Below, one piece after another: positions 25,899 through 33,975 of a stretch of DNA of 64,000 nucleotides. Source of the stretch: Indolivaga macrotermitis (lineage in GTDB: Bacteria > Bacteroidota > Bacteroidia > Bacteroidales > Dysgonomonadaceae); the NCBI RefSeq assembly GCF_900128985.1, contig NZ_FQUC01000001.1:124001-188000 (forward strand), given 5' to 3'. The translations under genes were made by a program, and so were the position numbers. The notes under the pieces were generated by a model. The model saw nothing but the letters and a program-made list of their open reading frames with translations. It made no database searches and was not told where the DNA came from. Every line of letters starts with the position of its first letter. The first letter of the stretch is position 1.

Positions 25899-28211
25899 TC
25901 ATTTCGTACTATACTTTTGAGTCCGGGCATCTTTTATCTCTCCTTTCCAGTTGAGCCCGAATCCAAAATCATAAATATTTCCTTCTGTATCTTTATGACA
26001 TTCCATATCGAACGGAACATCTTCGAATTGTTTTTCAACAGTAGCCATGTTTGACGGCATTTGCACAGGAAGCAATCCTGATGGTTCATATTTTCCCGAA
26101 ACAATGTCCATAACAGCTTGTTCTGATACTCCAAAGCGGACGATAATTCCATTTACTTTGTTTTCGAATTCATTGAATACCATCGGACGGGTTGCATTAA
26201 CAACGACTACCACCGGCTTGTCTTTCATCATATCGCAGGTTGTGAGGATGGTATTCAGATCCATTGTATTGTTTACGGTTGTAGTTTTTCCTTTATATGA
26301 TCTGTCGGTTATTGTCGGATCTATTACCGGGTCTCCTGCTGCAATACTGTGTTCGCGGGCTTCGGTTGCTGTATATGTTCCGTATTGAAGAGAGATAGGT
26401 ACATATCCGTTTCCTCCGGCTTTGCGGTCATTGATGCTATAACCTCCGCCGTCAGCATTATAATGAGGCCCGTTTACGAAAACAAGGGCAAAATCAGCTT
26501 TTGAAGCATCGTTGGTTACATTGTAATATTTTTTGATGATGTTCATATTTACAGGATAATCCAAAGTCGGCTCTGTCCACAATCCCCACCAATTAGAGGT
26601 CGCAGGTGTATAAGTCTTAGGAATATAAACTGTCTTTTTATCTTTCACGGGTAATACATTGCTTTTGTTTTTCAGCATTACAATTGACTTCAACTGAGCG
26701 TTGTAACCGGCTTGCATGAATTCGGGGCAGCCTACTGTTTCCGCACTTTCTTTTACATTTAAATAAGGATTCTCGAATAAACCTAAATGAAAGATATTCT
26801 TCAGAAGGCGAACGGCTGATTGCTCAAATCTTTTTCTCATAAAGGCTTTCCCGTGTTCCTTTACTCCCATCTGATATGCAGCCATTACGGGTGCCACTTG
26901 GTTATTACCTCCGAATTGGTCAACTCCGGCCATTAAAGCTATATAGTGTCTTTCGTCTTCGGTCATTTTTTCCACACCCCATGGTTTACCCATAAATTGA
27001 TCCGGAGTTTGCCCTTCATTATGAGTAACCATCCAGTCTGTACAAACCACGCCGTCATATCCGTATTTTTCTCTTAGCAGGTCGGTGATAATGTATTTAC
27101 TGAAACCATTGGCGTAATTTGTTCCGTCTTTAGATTGGTTATATGAGATTGTGTAATAAGGCATAACTGCAGATGCTGCCCCTGTTTTTCCATCTAGTTT
27201 AAATGCTCCTTCAGTAAAAGGTTTCAAGTGGGTTTCGAAGTTATTTCCGGGATATACGGCAAATTTACCAAATGCCCAATGCCCGTCGCGACCACCTTCT
27301 TCCGGTCCGCCGCTAGGCCAGTGTTTTACCATCGCATTAACGCTCTGGTATCCCCATCCGTCTTTGATCTCGTCACTGCCTGTAGAAGTCTGGAAACCAT
27401 CAATGTATGCTCTTGCCATATCTGTGGTTAACTCAGGACTTTCTCCGTAAGTCATTCCTATGCGGAACCAACGGGGTTCGGTTCCTAAGTCAATTTGAGG
27501 AGATAAGGCTGTTCCGATTCCGAGTGCACGGTATTCTTTAGATGCTATTTCGCCGAACTGTTTCATTACAGCCGTATCGAATGTTGCTGCCATCCCTAAT
27601 CCGTCGGGCCAGATAGAGATATCTCCATTACCTCCTGCGTTGAATTCAGCTTTTACTCCGTCCGAAGCATGGCGGGGGTCAGAACTGGTATTTCCGGGTA
27701 TACCTAAACCAATACCTTCGGCATAGGCTTGCATAGAGTTATTCCAACGGGCGGCAATCTCCGGAGATTGGAGGCTCATAACCAGTATATGACGCAGGTT
27801 ATCTGTTTTTAAGATTTTTTTCTGTTCATCTGACAGATCCCAAGGATTAGCTCCGCTTTCGGAAAAAGGTTTACTGTTATAAGTGGCAGCTCCGAAACCT
27901 GAAGATGGAGATGGTATCATCTGATGGCTGCTGTATAGCATCAGTCCGGCTATTTCTTCGGCAGTCATCCGTTTGGCTAAGTCCTGGGCTCTTACTTCAG
28001 CAGGTAGTCGCCAGTCTTCATACGTGTCCAGCTTACCATTCTTATTCAGATCTTTAAATTTTAGTCCGTCTTTAGTAATGATTTTTACTCCTGAGTTTGG
28101 AGAATAGCCGAGTGTTGCTCCGTTTGTATTCTCTACTATGGTAAAGTCTTGAGAGAAAGAGGCTGCAGGAATAGCAAGAACAGACAATATTATAAGTGTC
28201 TTTTTCATCAT
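25899..28211 (-). CDS. Exported GH3 family glycoside hydrolase
   Basis: A 770-residue GH3 enzyme, first gene of the leftward operon. The signal peptide is about 1-20 (ends AASFSQ). A DLNKNGKLDTYED loop like that in the other GH3 of the operon precedes the catalytic domain; the nucleophile is expected at Asp392 in GVVCTDWMVTHNEG, with WPSGGPEEGG and EPRWFRIG nearby. Unlike the 18329-20782 enzyme it has no Fn3-like tail. The two GH3s are clearly different subfamilies and probably cut different linkages. A -7 box (28252-28259) lies 41 bases upstream. Confidence 0.92.
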   Translation of the reverse strand: MMKKTLIILSVLAIPAASFSQDFTIVENTNGATLGYSPNSGVKIITKDGLKFKDLNKNGKLDTYEDWRLPAEVRAQDLAKRMTAEEIAGLMLYSSHQMIPSPSSGFGAATYNSKPFSESGANPWDLSDEQKKILKTDNLRHILVMSLQSPEIAARWNNSMQAYAEGIGLGIPGNTSSDPRHASDGVKAEFNAGGNGDISIWPDGLGMAATFDTAVMKQFGEIASKEYRALGIGTALSPQIDLGTEPRWFRIGMTYGESPELTTDMARAYIDGFQTSTGSDEIKDGWGYQSVNAMVKHWPSGGPEEGGRDGHWAFGKFAVYPGNNFETHLKPFTEGAFKLDGKTGAASAVMPYYTISYNQSKDGTNYANGFSKYIITDLLREKYGYDGVVCTDWMVTHNEGQTPDQFMGKPWGVEKMTEDERHYIALMAGVDQFGGNNQVAPVMAAYQMGVKEHGKAFMRKRFEQSAVRLLKNIFHLGLFENPYLNVKESAETVGCPEFMQAGYNAQLKSIVMLKNKSNVLPVKDKKTVYIPKTYTPATSNWWGLWTEPTLDYPVNMNIIKKYYNVTNDASKADFALVFVNGPHYNADGGGYSINDRKAGGNGYVPISLQYGTYTATEAREHSIAAGDPVIDPTITDRSYKGKTTTVNNTMDLNTILTTCDMMKDKPVVVVVNATRPMVFNEFENKVNGIIVRFGVSEQAVMDIVSGKYEPSGLLPVQMPSNMATVEKQFEDVPFDMECHKDTEGNIYDFGFGLNWKGEIKDARTQKYSTK

Positions 28212-28251
28212 GTTAAGGTGTTTTACGAATTGATTAGAATGTTATCTGAGG

Positions 28252-28259
28252 CAAATATA
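28252..28259 (-). promoter_or_regulatory. -7 box of the GH3-barrel-phosphatase operon
   Basis: CAAATATA on the plus strand is TATATTTG on the minus strand. The predicted start is near 28245, giving a leader of about 34 bases. Confidence 0.6.
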
Positions 28260-28289
28260 TTTTAATATTTGTAAAAAAATACAATAAGA

Positions 28290-28306
28290 TGCGTTAAAAT
28301 GACGCA
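28290..28306. promoter_or_regulatory. Operator palindrome 1 (TGCGT-N7-ACGCA)
   Basis: TGCGTTAAAATGACGCA: the outer five bases are perfectly inverted around a 7-base centre. The same arrangement recurs 38 bases away. It sits just upstream of the operon's expected -33 region, with its centre about 53 bases before the predicted transcript start. Confidence 0.75.
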
Positions 28307-28327
28307 GATATGTTTTAAAGCATAAAG

Positions 28328-28344
28328 TGCGTGAAAACGACGCA
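28328..28344. promoter_or_regulatory. Operator palindrome 2 (TGCGT-N7-ACGCA)
   Basis: TGCGTGAAAACGACGCA, with the same arms and spacing as 28290-28306. It lies just upstream of the rightward regulator's -33 region. Confidence 0.75.
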
Positions 28345-28379
28345 CGAAAATAGATTGTTATATATTGCGATGAAATCAT

Positions 28380-28387
28380 TATTTTTG
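28380..28387 (+). promoter_or_regulatory. -7 box for Nudix-like regulator gene
   Basis: TATTTTTG lies 44 bases ahead of the ATG at 28432, with a TTG triplet 22 bases further upstream. Confidence 0.55.
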
Positions 28388-28431
28388 TATGTAGAGATTA
28401 CACAAATAAAAAGACTTATAATAGAATAGAA

Positions 28432-29211
28432 ATGAAGAAGAATGCGCTTCACCCATATTCATCGGAGAATACCCATCCGGGATTCTCTTTGAATTGTGCT
28501 GTTTTTACCTTGCACGAGGGGAAAATAAAGGTACTGCTGGGTAAACCTGAATTTATGATAGATGATTACTGGATGCTACCCGGAGGATTTATGTTCAAGG
28601 AAGAAAGTGCGGATGAAGCAGCCTGGCGCGAGCTCGAAGGTTTCTCGGGGCTTTCCAATATATATATGAAGCAATTTTACTTATTCAGTGACCCGAAAAG
28701 GACTATTATTGAACAAAACGCAGGTATCCTGAAAAAAAATGAAATGCCGGAAGAAGCCGAAAATAAATGGTTTTTGCAGCGTTTCCTTAGTCTGGGATAT
28801 TATGGGCTGGTAAGGTACAACGAAGCTCAAAAGGCTTTGAGACCGGCTAAAGATATGAAGCTGAAGTGGTACAATGTAAAGGAACTGCCTCCTTTGTATA
28901 CCGATCACGAGAATATTGTAAAAACAGCATTAGATACAATAAGGGCGTTACTGCCTGTTATTCCCTTATGCTATGAATTGCTTCCGGAAAAGTTTACGAT
29001 GTACGAACTCCGTAAGATATATGAAAATATACTCGACAGAAGCTTCGACAGGAGAAACTTCCAACGTAAGATATTACTGGAAGGGAATATCGTACAGTTA
29101 GACGAACGTAAGAAAGGCAATGCATATAATGCGCCTATACTGTACACATTCGAAAAGACAGCAAATAAAAATATTACTTCTATCTGGGGCGAGGGTACAA
29201 AGGTTGAATAA
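28432..29211 (+). CDS. Nudix-related transcriptional regulator (NrtR/AraR-like)
   Basis: A 259-residue protein with an N-terminal Nudix-fold domain (about 15-155) and a C-terminal winged helix (about 185-255, FTMYELRKIYENILDRSFDR then NFQRKILLEGNIVQL). The Nudix box is present in outline (GGFMFKEES...WREL) but the catalytic Glu pair that should follow REL is replaced by Gly-Phe, so hydrolase activity should be lost and the domain should serve as a ligand sensor. In Bacteroidetes this family controls sugar-use operons, for example AraR-type regulators. It is divergent from the GH3 operon, and two palindromes lie between the promoters. Confidence 0.9.
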   Translation: MKKNALHPYSSENTHPGFSLNCAVFTLHEGKIKVLLGKPEFMIDDYWMLPGGFMFKEESADEAAWRELEGFSGLSNIYMKQFYLFSDPKRTIIEQNAGILKKNEMPEEAENKWFLQRFLSLGYYGLVRYNEAQKALRPAKDMKLKWYNVKELPPLYTDHENIVKTALDTIRALLPVIPLCYELLPEKFTMYELRKIYENILDRSFDRRNFQRKILLEGNIVQLDERKKGNAYNAPILYTFEKTANKNITSIWGEGTKVE

Positions 29212-29213
29212 TG

Positions 29214-30071
29214 TTAATACAATAAATTAGAACAAAATTCGGATACAGTCCGGCTTTTAAACGTAAATCTTGAGTCATTCAGTACTTTAGGCTCTACTGA
29301 TTGCCCTTCAGTCAGAAACGTTGCCATTTCACCCATCATAAACTGTAAAAGGCATGCCGGTACTCTTAATGGAAGTATTCCTCGGTAATGCTTTGATACA
29401 CAACGTATAAATTCTTCGTGACTGATTATTTTGGGGGAAACAAGGTTTACAGTTCCTGTAATCTCATTATTATAAACAATATATTCGATAGAACGTGCCA
29501 GATCTGCTATGTCTATCCATGGAAATGGTTGTTTCCCTGACCCAAAAACAGCCCTCAGGCCTACCTTGGCCGGAAATGCCAATTTCTTGAAAGCTCCACC
29601 TTCTGAAGCCAGTACAACTCCAAACCGCGTAATACAAAGCCTCACTTCGGGAGAAACTTTCTTTGCTTCGGTTTCCCAATACTCGCATAGATCGGATAAA
29701 AATCCGTTACCTTTTGTAAACTCATATTCGTTATGCAACCCTTCAGAATGATAATATCCTACAGCCGAAGCCGAAATGAGTAGCCGGGGTTTATGAGACG
29801 ATTTATTTATTGCGTCCACTATTTTTTGAGTAGTTTTAATGCGACTGCTGTACAATTCCTGTTTATATGCTTCAGTCCATTTCTTGTTGATCGATGCGCC
29901 GGCAAGATTAACGACCATATCTGCCTGTTCTAAGATACCTGACAATAAAGATTCGTGTCCGTCGGAAAGCTCCCTACGTCCGATGGGAATGATGGTATGC
30001 CCACGGCTTTCGAAATAGTTAGAAAGATAAGTCCCGATAAAACCGGTAGATCCGCTTATAGCTATTTTCAT
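29214..30071 (-). CDS. TIGR01777-type NAD-dependent epimerase/dehydratase (YfcH-like)
   Basis: A 285-residue extended-SDR protein. The dinucleotide motif is ISGSTGFIGTYL, followed by ADMVVNLAGASINKKWT and SASAVGYYHSEG, which are signatures of the YfcH/SULA (cell division inhibitor-like) family; FPWIDIADLARSIEYI lies in the substrate domain. Function in bacteria is unsettled. The start is set at 30071 (MKIAISG), overlapping the stop of the upstream glycosylase by 4 bases, so the two genes are translationally coupled. Confidence 0.9.
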   Translation of the reverse strand: MKIAISGSTGFIGTYLSNYFESRGHTIIPIGRRELSDGHESLLSGILEQADMVVNLAGASINKKWTEAYKQELYSSRIKTTQKIVDAINKSSHKPRLLISASAVGYYHSEGLHNEYEFTKGNGFLSDLCEYWETEAKKVSPEVRLCITRFGVVLASEGGAFKKLAFPAKVGLRAVFGSGKQPFPWIDIADLARSIEYIVYNNEITGTVNLVSPKIISHEEFIRCVSKHYRGILPLRVPACLLQFMMGEMATFLTEGQSVEPKVLNDSRFTFKSRTVSEFCSNLLY

Positions 30072-30502
30072 ATAATTACCTCCCATTCTTCTATTTCACC
30101 CTCATGGATACTGAATATAGGATGAGGCTGTATTGTATCTACTAATGGGATCATTCTCTTTAGATATTCGGGGTTTCGTTTTTCAAGTTTTCTTTTCAGA
30201 TGCATCATTTCATATCTGATTTGTCCTTCTGTTACAGAAAGTAGAGGAAGGTTATGTGTTAGTTTAATTTTATCCGAGTTGTATGAATATCCCCGCTTTG
30301 AAGCTTCAAGATAGATTTCGGTCAGGAAGGCATTGATGTATGATATAGGGTCAGCCGATTGTTTGAAGCGTTGTAACTGGGGATGGCTAGTATAGCCTTT
30401 TGTTTTGCCTTCGAGCACATGTTTGGCCAGCAAGCCTTCGCGCCAACAGGCATTTAACCCTGCTGAATCTAAGTACATGGGATGGACAGACCAAAGTCTC
30501 AT
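30068..30502 (-). CDS. Pyrimidine-dimer DNA glycosylase (PF03013, DenV-like)
   Basis: A 144-residue protein starting MRLWSVHPMYLDSAGLNACW, matching the small pyrimidine-dimer glycosylase/endonuclease V family, whose N-terminal region provides the catalytic amine. Basic stretches such as LKRKLEKRNPEYLKRM fit DNA binding. It would excise UV-induced cyclobutane dimers in the cytoplasm. It is coupled to the downstream epimerase by an ATGA-type overlap, and the glutathione peroxidase gene lies 11 bases upstream, so the three probably form a stress operon. Confidence 0.85.
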   Translation of the reverse strand: MRLWSVHPMYLDSAGLNACWREGLLAKHVLEGKTKGYTSHPQLQRFKQSADPISYINAFLTEIYLEASKRGYSYNSDKIKLTHNLPLLSVTEGQIRYEMMHLKRKLEKRNPEYLKRMIPLVDTIQPHPIFSIHEGEIEEWEVII

Positions 30503-30513
30503 GGGGAGATATA

Positions 30514-30993
30514 TTATTTATCCAGAAGATTTTTGATTTCGCTTTCGATTTTAAGAGGGCGTGTCACAGGTGCATATCGTTCTACGACATTACCATCTTT
30601 ATCTACTAGAAATTTGGTGAAATTCCATTTTATGGCATCCCCCAGAAACCCTTTGCCTTGCTGTTTCAGATAGACGTATAAGGGATCGGCATTCTCGCCG
30701 TTAACATTTATCTTGGCAAAAGTACGGAAGGTTGTTTTGTATTTCATTTCACAAAAACTCGCTATTTCCTCGTTACTGCCGGGGGCTTGTTTTCCAAACT
30801 GATTACATGGAAAATCGAGAATTTCGAATCCCGAATCTTTGTATTTTAAATACAGGTCTTGTAACTCTTTATATTGAGGAGTAAATCCGCAGGCTGTGGC
30901 TGTATTTACTATCAATAAAACTTTGCCTTTGTATTCGCCGAGAGAAACGTCGTTGCCTTTTGTATCCTTTACCGTAAAATCATATACGCCCAT
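30514..30993 (-). CDS. Glutathione peroxidase family protein (Cys type)
   Basis: A 159-residue thiol peroxidase. The peroxidatic Cys lies in [12 protein letters not shown]; the [11 protein letters not shown] and [11 protein letters not shown] motifs supply the Gln and Trp/Asn of the catalytic site. Bacterial Cys-type members usually run on thioredoxin. It has no signal peptide, so it is cytoplasmic. It is probably the first gene of the unit with the DNA glycosylase and epimerase. Confidence 0.93.
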   Translation of the reverse strand: MGVYDFTVKDTKGNDVSLGEYKGKVLLIVNTATACGFTPQYKELQDLYLKYKDSGFEILDFPCNQFGKQAPGSNEEIASFCEMKYKTTFRTFAKINVNGENADPLYVYLKQQGKGFLGDAIKWNFTKFLVDKDGNVVERYAPVTRPLKIESEIKNLLDK

Positions 30994-31101
30994 AATGTTG
31001 CATTTACTATATACAACAAACTGAAACTGTTTTTGATCGTTTGAAAGTTAAATTTTTTCGGAGAAAGAACGGTGGCACGATTATCTTATCTTCTGTTTGT
31101 G

Positions 31102-31755
31102 TTATAATATATGGTATATCGCAACAATATGGCAAATACTACCGCCAAGGACAAAGAAATGAAACACTGTATGCATGTATGGTTTCTTTGCCCACGAATA
31201 GAATAATGCACCGATTATATAAGAAATGCCTCCGGCTATGAGCCAGTATAGGGAATCTATTTCTCCATCCGAACTCAGAATCGTGATCAGGGGTTTAAAT
31301 GCTACCAGAATACTACAACCCATAACTACATAGCAGGCGGTTTCGATATAGCTATGTTTTCCGGATTTCCGGAAGCTGACAATGACCCCGACTAATGCCG
31401 CCAGCCATATGAAGGTCGACAATCCCCATCCCCAATATCCCTGATCACGTAATACAATCAGGGTAAAAGGGGTATATGTACCTGCTATATGCAGATAGAT
31501 AGAGGCATGATCAAACTTCTGCAGAATATTCTTTCGTACACCTACAGCACAAGCATGGTAGCTTGTAGAAATAACATAGCACGATAACATCCCGAACAGG
31601 TATATACAAACACTGCCCGTAGCCCATTTACTTCCACTATCCAGGGTTGCCGATAGTAAGATAAACGCAGCAACAATACCGAGTAGGATACCGGCAGCAT
31701 GCGACAAGCTGTTTGCTAATTCTTCGTTTTTACTGTAAACTCTGCTTCGTGCCAT
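31102..31755 (-). CDS. Hemolysin III (PAQR) family membrane protein
   Basis: A 217-residue protein with seven hydrophobic segments. The family motifs are SNxxTH-like NSLSHAAG near the N-terminus, STSYHA and FDHASIYLHIAGTYTPF in the middle, and MHTVFHFFVLGGSICH at the end; the His and Ser residues form the metal site of PAQR proteins. The cellular role is unclear, with the hemolysin name being historical. It is co-oriented with the ATPase gene 34 bases upstream. Confidence 0.9.
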   Translation of the reverse strand: MARSRVYSKNEELANSLSHAAGILLGIVAAFILLSATLDSGSKWATGSVCIYLFGMLSCYVISTSYHACAVGVRKNILQKFDHASIYLHIAGTYTPFTLIVLRDQGYWGWGLSTFIWLAALVGVIVSFRKSGKHSYIETACYVVMGCSILVAFKPLITILSSDGEIDSLYWLIAGGISYIIGALFYSWAKKPYMHTVFHFFVLGGSICHIVAIYHIL

Positions 31756-31789
31756 CTTCTTTTTTTTTTGTAAAAGTATCTATAAATTA

Positions 31790-32335
31790 TCAAACCATCT
31801 TAAGGTGTCTGAGAATAAAGTCGGCTCTTTCTTCAACCGGGATACAGGGCAGCTCTATTAATCTGTAGCCAGAGGATCTGTATGTAGCACGCATAACATG
31901 AAAGGTTTCAACAGCTATCGCAAAGTCTTGTTTTCGCTCGCTGTCTGTTTCATATATCTCTTTCCACGGAGGAAGAATAAATGCTACCGGGTTATACCGG
32001 AAATCCTTTAAGACAAAATCCAGATGGGAATTGTAAGGGAGATTCATCAGTTGTTCGTAACCAAATGTGTCTGGAATTCCACGATCGAAAAAAATAGTTT
32101 CTTCTAAGTCGATATTTGTCTGATAGTCAATAATGGATTGGTCGAGCATTAGCTTAGAATATTCTTTTATGTCTGCCCAAGGCAATGCTCTACCTTTTAT
32201 CTGGACTTGTTGGCGGATAATTTCGCGGGCTGCTTCTCTGATACATTTAAAGCCTTTGGTTTGTAATTCATTTATCAATGAAATCTTACCTGCACCGGGG
32301 CCTCCGGTGATAATATAATAGTTATCTTTTTGCAT
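31790..32335 (-). CDS. AAA_28-type P-loop ATPase/kinase-like protein
   Basis: A 181-residue P-loop protein with ITGGPGAGKIS near the N-terminus and IREAAREIIRQQ and FFDRGIPDTFGY further on, the pattern of the AAA_28 family related to the NadR kinase domain. The residue after the Walker A Lys is Ile instead of Ser or Thr, an unusual loss of the magnesium-coordinating hydroxyl; the codon reads ATT. Function is unknown; small nucleotide-kinase-like activity is possible if the adjacent Ser can substitute. Confidence 0.8.
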   Translation of the reverse strand: MQKDNYYIITGGPGAGKISLINELQTKGFKCIREAAREIIRQQVQIKGRALPWADIKEYSKLMLDQSIIDYQTNIDLEETIFFDRGIPDTFGYEQLMNLPYNSHLDFVLKDFRYNPVAFILPPWKEIYETDSERKQDFAIAVETFHVMRATYRSSGYRLIELPCIPVEERADFILRHLKMV

Positions 32336-32506
32336 AATAAATTGTTATTGATTATTATAAATAATAAAAATCCCGACATTCTGCCGTATGCCGGAAACGG
32401 TTGGAGGATGAATATTGTACCCGAACCGGTACTAAGTGAAAGAAAAAAGGAGTAAAGTATTGTGCTATTTAATCGATATATAAAAGTAATGGATAATAAT
32501 GAAATA

Positions 32507-33379
32507 TCAGCGATCCCGGTATTCGAGAGGGGTCATTCCTGTATATTGTCGAAAATACCGACCGAAAAAAGAGGGGTTGGAGAAGTTTAACTCTTCTGAA
32601 ATTTGCATGACTGTAAGGTCTGTAGTTTTGAGTTTTGTTTTAGCCTCAATAATTACTGCTTCATTAATCCAATCGAGGGCAGTTCTGTCTGTTACTTTTT
32701 TCAGAGTGCTCGATAAATACTTGGGTGTTACAAATAGCTGGTCGGCATAAAAAGAGACATTACGGACTTGCTTGCGGTTTTGCATCAATAATTTAAGGAA
32801 ATTTTTTATCAGCCTTTCTTTATGGGGAGATTTTATTTCTAAATCAGATTCTGTATCTGTGTAGATAGAACATGCTTGTATTACGGCAGAATATAATAGT
32901 CCGCGGACTATTTCCTTCCGGTATACCTGAGTATCCCTTTGATGAAGATTCTTGATCATGTTATAGTATGTCTGAAGCTCCTGCATTATTCCGGTAGGAA
33001 CTTTTATGCTCGGTTGCTTTCCTATTTTGAAAGCGACATTCAGGTCAAAAGGAAAGGATATACCGGATAAAATATCCAGAGGAAAGAATAAATATTGTAT
33101 GTGTAAAAATTCGCTCCGCGATATAGGCTCAAATATTTGATTGGGAAATATAATGAGTAGCATATCCTTTTCTATACTATACTCCCTTAGGTCTATTTTG
33201 AATCTGGCCTTGCCTGCGGAGCAGAATGCTAAAAGAAAGCCTTCGAATATATGAGGAAAGTCGAGTAAAGTACTTTTAGGTATACGCGTAAGTTCGGAAA
33301 ATACAACATCCTCGACAACATAAGCGTCCGAATTTTTATCCAAAATATCTTTTCCCGAAATACGTCCTATTTTTCTCAT
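32507..33379 (-). CDS. AraC-family transcriptional regulator
   Basis: A 290-residue protein with an N-terminal cupin-like sensor (about 25-110) and a C-terminal double helix-turn-helix: VSFYADQLFVTPKYLSSTLK and VMQISEELNFSNPSFFGRYF, ending TPLEYRDR. It is divergent from the thioredoxin-like/LpxC unit and may regulate it or itself; no operator was identified. It is transcribed toward the ATPase gene after a 171-base gap. Confidence 0.9.
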   Translation of the reverse strand: MRKIGRISGKDILDKNSDAYVVEDVVFSELTRIPKSTLLDFPHIFEGFLLAFCSAGKARFKIDLREYSIEKDMLLIIFPNQIFEPISRSEFLHIQYLFFPLDILSGISFPFDLNVAFKIGKQPSIKVPTGIMQELQTYYNMIKNLHQRDTQVYRKEIVRGLLYSAVIQACSIYTDTESDLEIKSPHKERLIKNFLKLLMQNRKQVRNVSFYADQLFVTPKYLSSTLKKVTDRTALDWINEAVIIEAKTKLKTTDLTVMQISEELNFSNPSFFGRYFRQYTGMTPLEYRDR

Positions 33380-33526
33380 AGTGGACCAAATGGCTTGGGT
33401 AAATATTAAACAACTCTATTGAGAAGGTAAAGATAAGAGAAAAAGAGAAAAATAGGACATATTTGACGAAGTTCAGGCAATACAATTTTAGTAGAAAAAA
33501 AAGAACTTTGTCAACGTAAATCAGAT

Positions 33527-33970
33527 ATGATTATGAAACGGGTTTTTCGAATTAATTCATTACACTGCCTTGTGGCGCTCATTTTATTGTTCGGTATAAT
33601 GTATATAGTCGAGAAGGTTACGCCAAGAGCCAGTGTTGAATCTATTAGTCAGACACGGTTAATGGAAGTGGATTTTCGGATGTTGAAGGATCGGACGCAT
33701 AATGGCATTTCGTATGTATTATTCTACGAAGAAGATTCGGACCGGTGTGTAAGGATGGCTGATAATCTGGATCGATTTTCGGAAGAACAAAAGGATACCC
33801 ATTTTTATTGTGTTAATATAGCAAAACACAGGCAAGAAAAGTTCCATTTAAGATCGCAAGTGCCTTATGTCGTGATATACAAAGATGGAAAGCCAATTCA
33901 GGAGGTAATGGGGATTGTCCCTGTCTCAAATTTAGAAATCATTCATAAAAGAGTAAACAGAAACAATTGA
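33527..33970 (+). CDS. Membrane-anchored thioredoxin-like protein without CxxC
   Basis: A 147-residue protein with one N-terminal hydrophobic segment (about 10-30) and a thioredoxin-like fold: YVLFYEEDSDRC as the first strand and active-site position, VNIAKHRQEKFHLRSQVPYVVIY with the conserved cis-Pro, then GKPIQEVMGIV. At the CxxC position it has SDRC, so only the second Cys is kept and disulfide exchange of the usual kind is not expected. It is 5 bases ahead of lpxC and probably co-transcribed with it. Confidence 0.75.
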   Translation: MIMKRVFRINSLHCLVALILLFGIMYIVEKVTPRASVESISQTRLMEVDFRMLKDRTHNGISYVLFYEEDSDRCVRMADNLDRFSEEQKDTHFYCVNIAKHRQEKFHLRSQVPYVVIYKDGKPIQEVMGIVPVSNLEIIHKRVNRNN

Positions 33971-33975
33971 ATTAT

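Noticed and set aside
10297-28211. Classical SusC/SusD polysaccharide utilisation locus
   Set aside because: No SusD-like lipoprotein is present and the barrel lacks the SusC N-terminal domain; the pectate lyase is separate from the GH3 operon.
28432-29211. Active Nudix hydrolase
   Set aside because: The catalytic Glu pair after REL is replaced by Gly-Phe and a winged helix is attached, which indicates a regulator.
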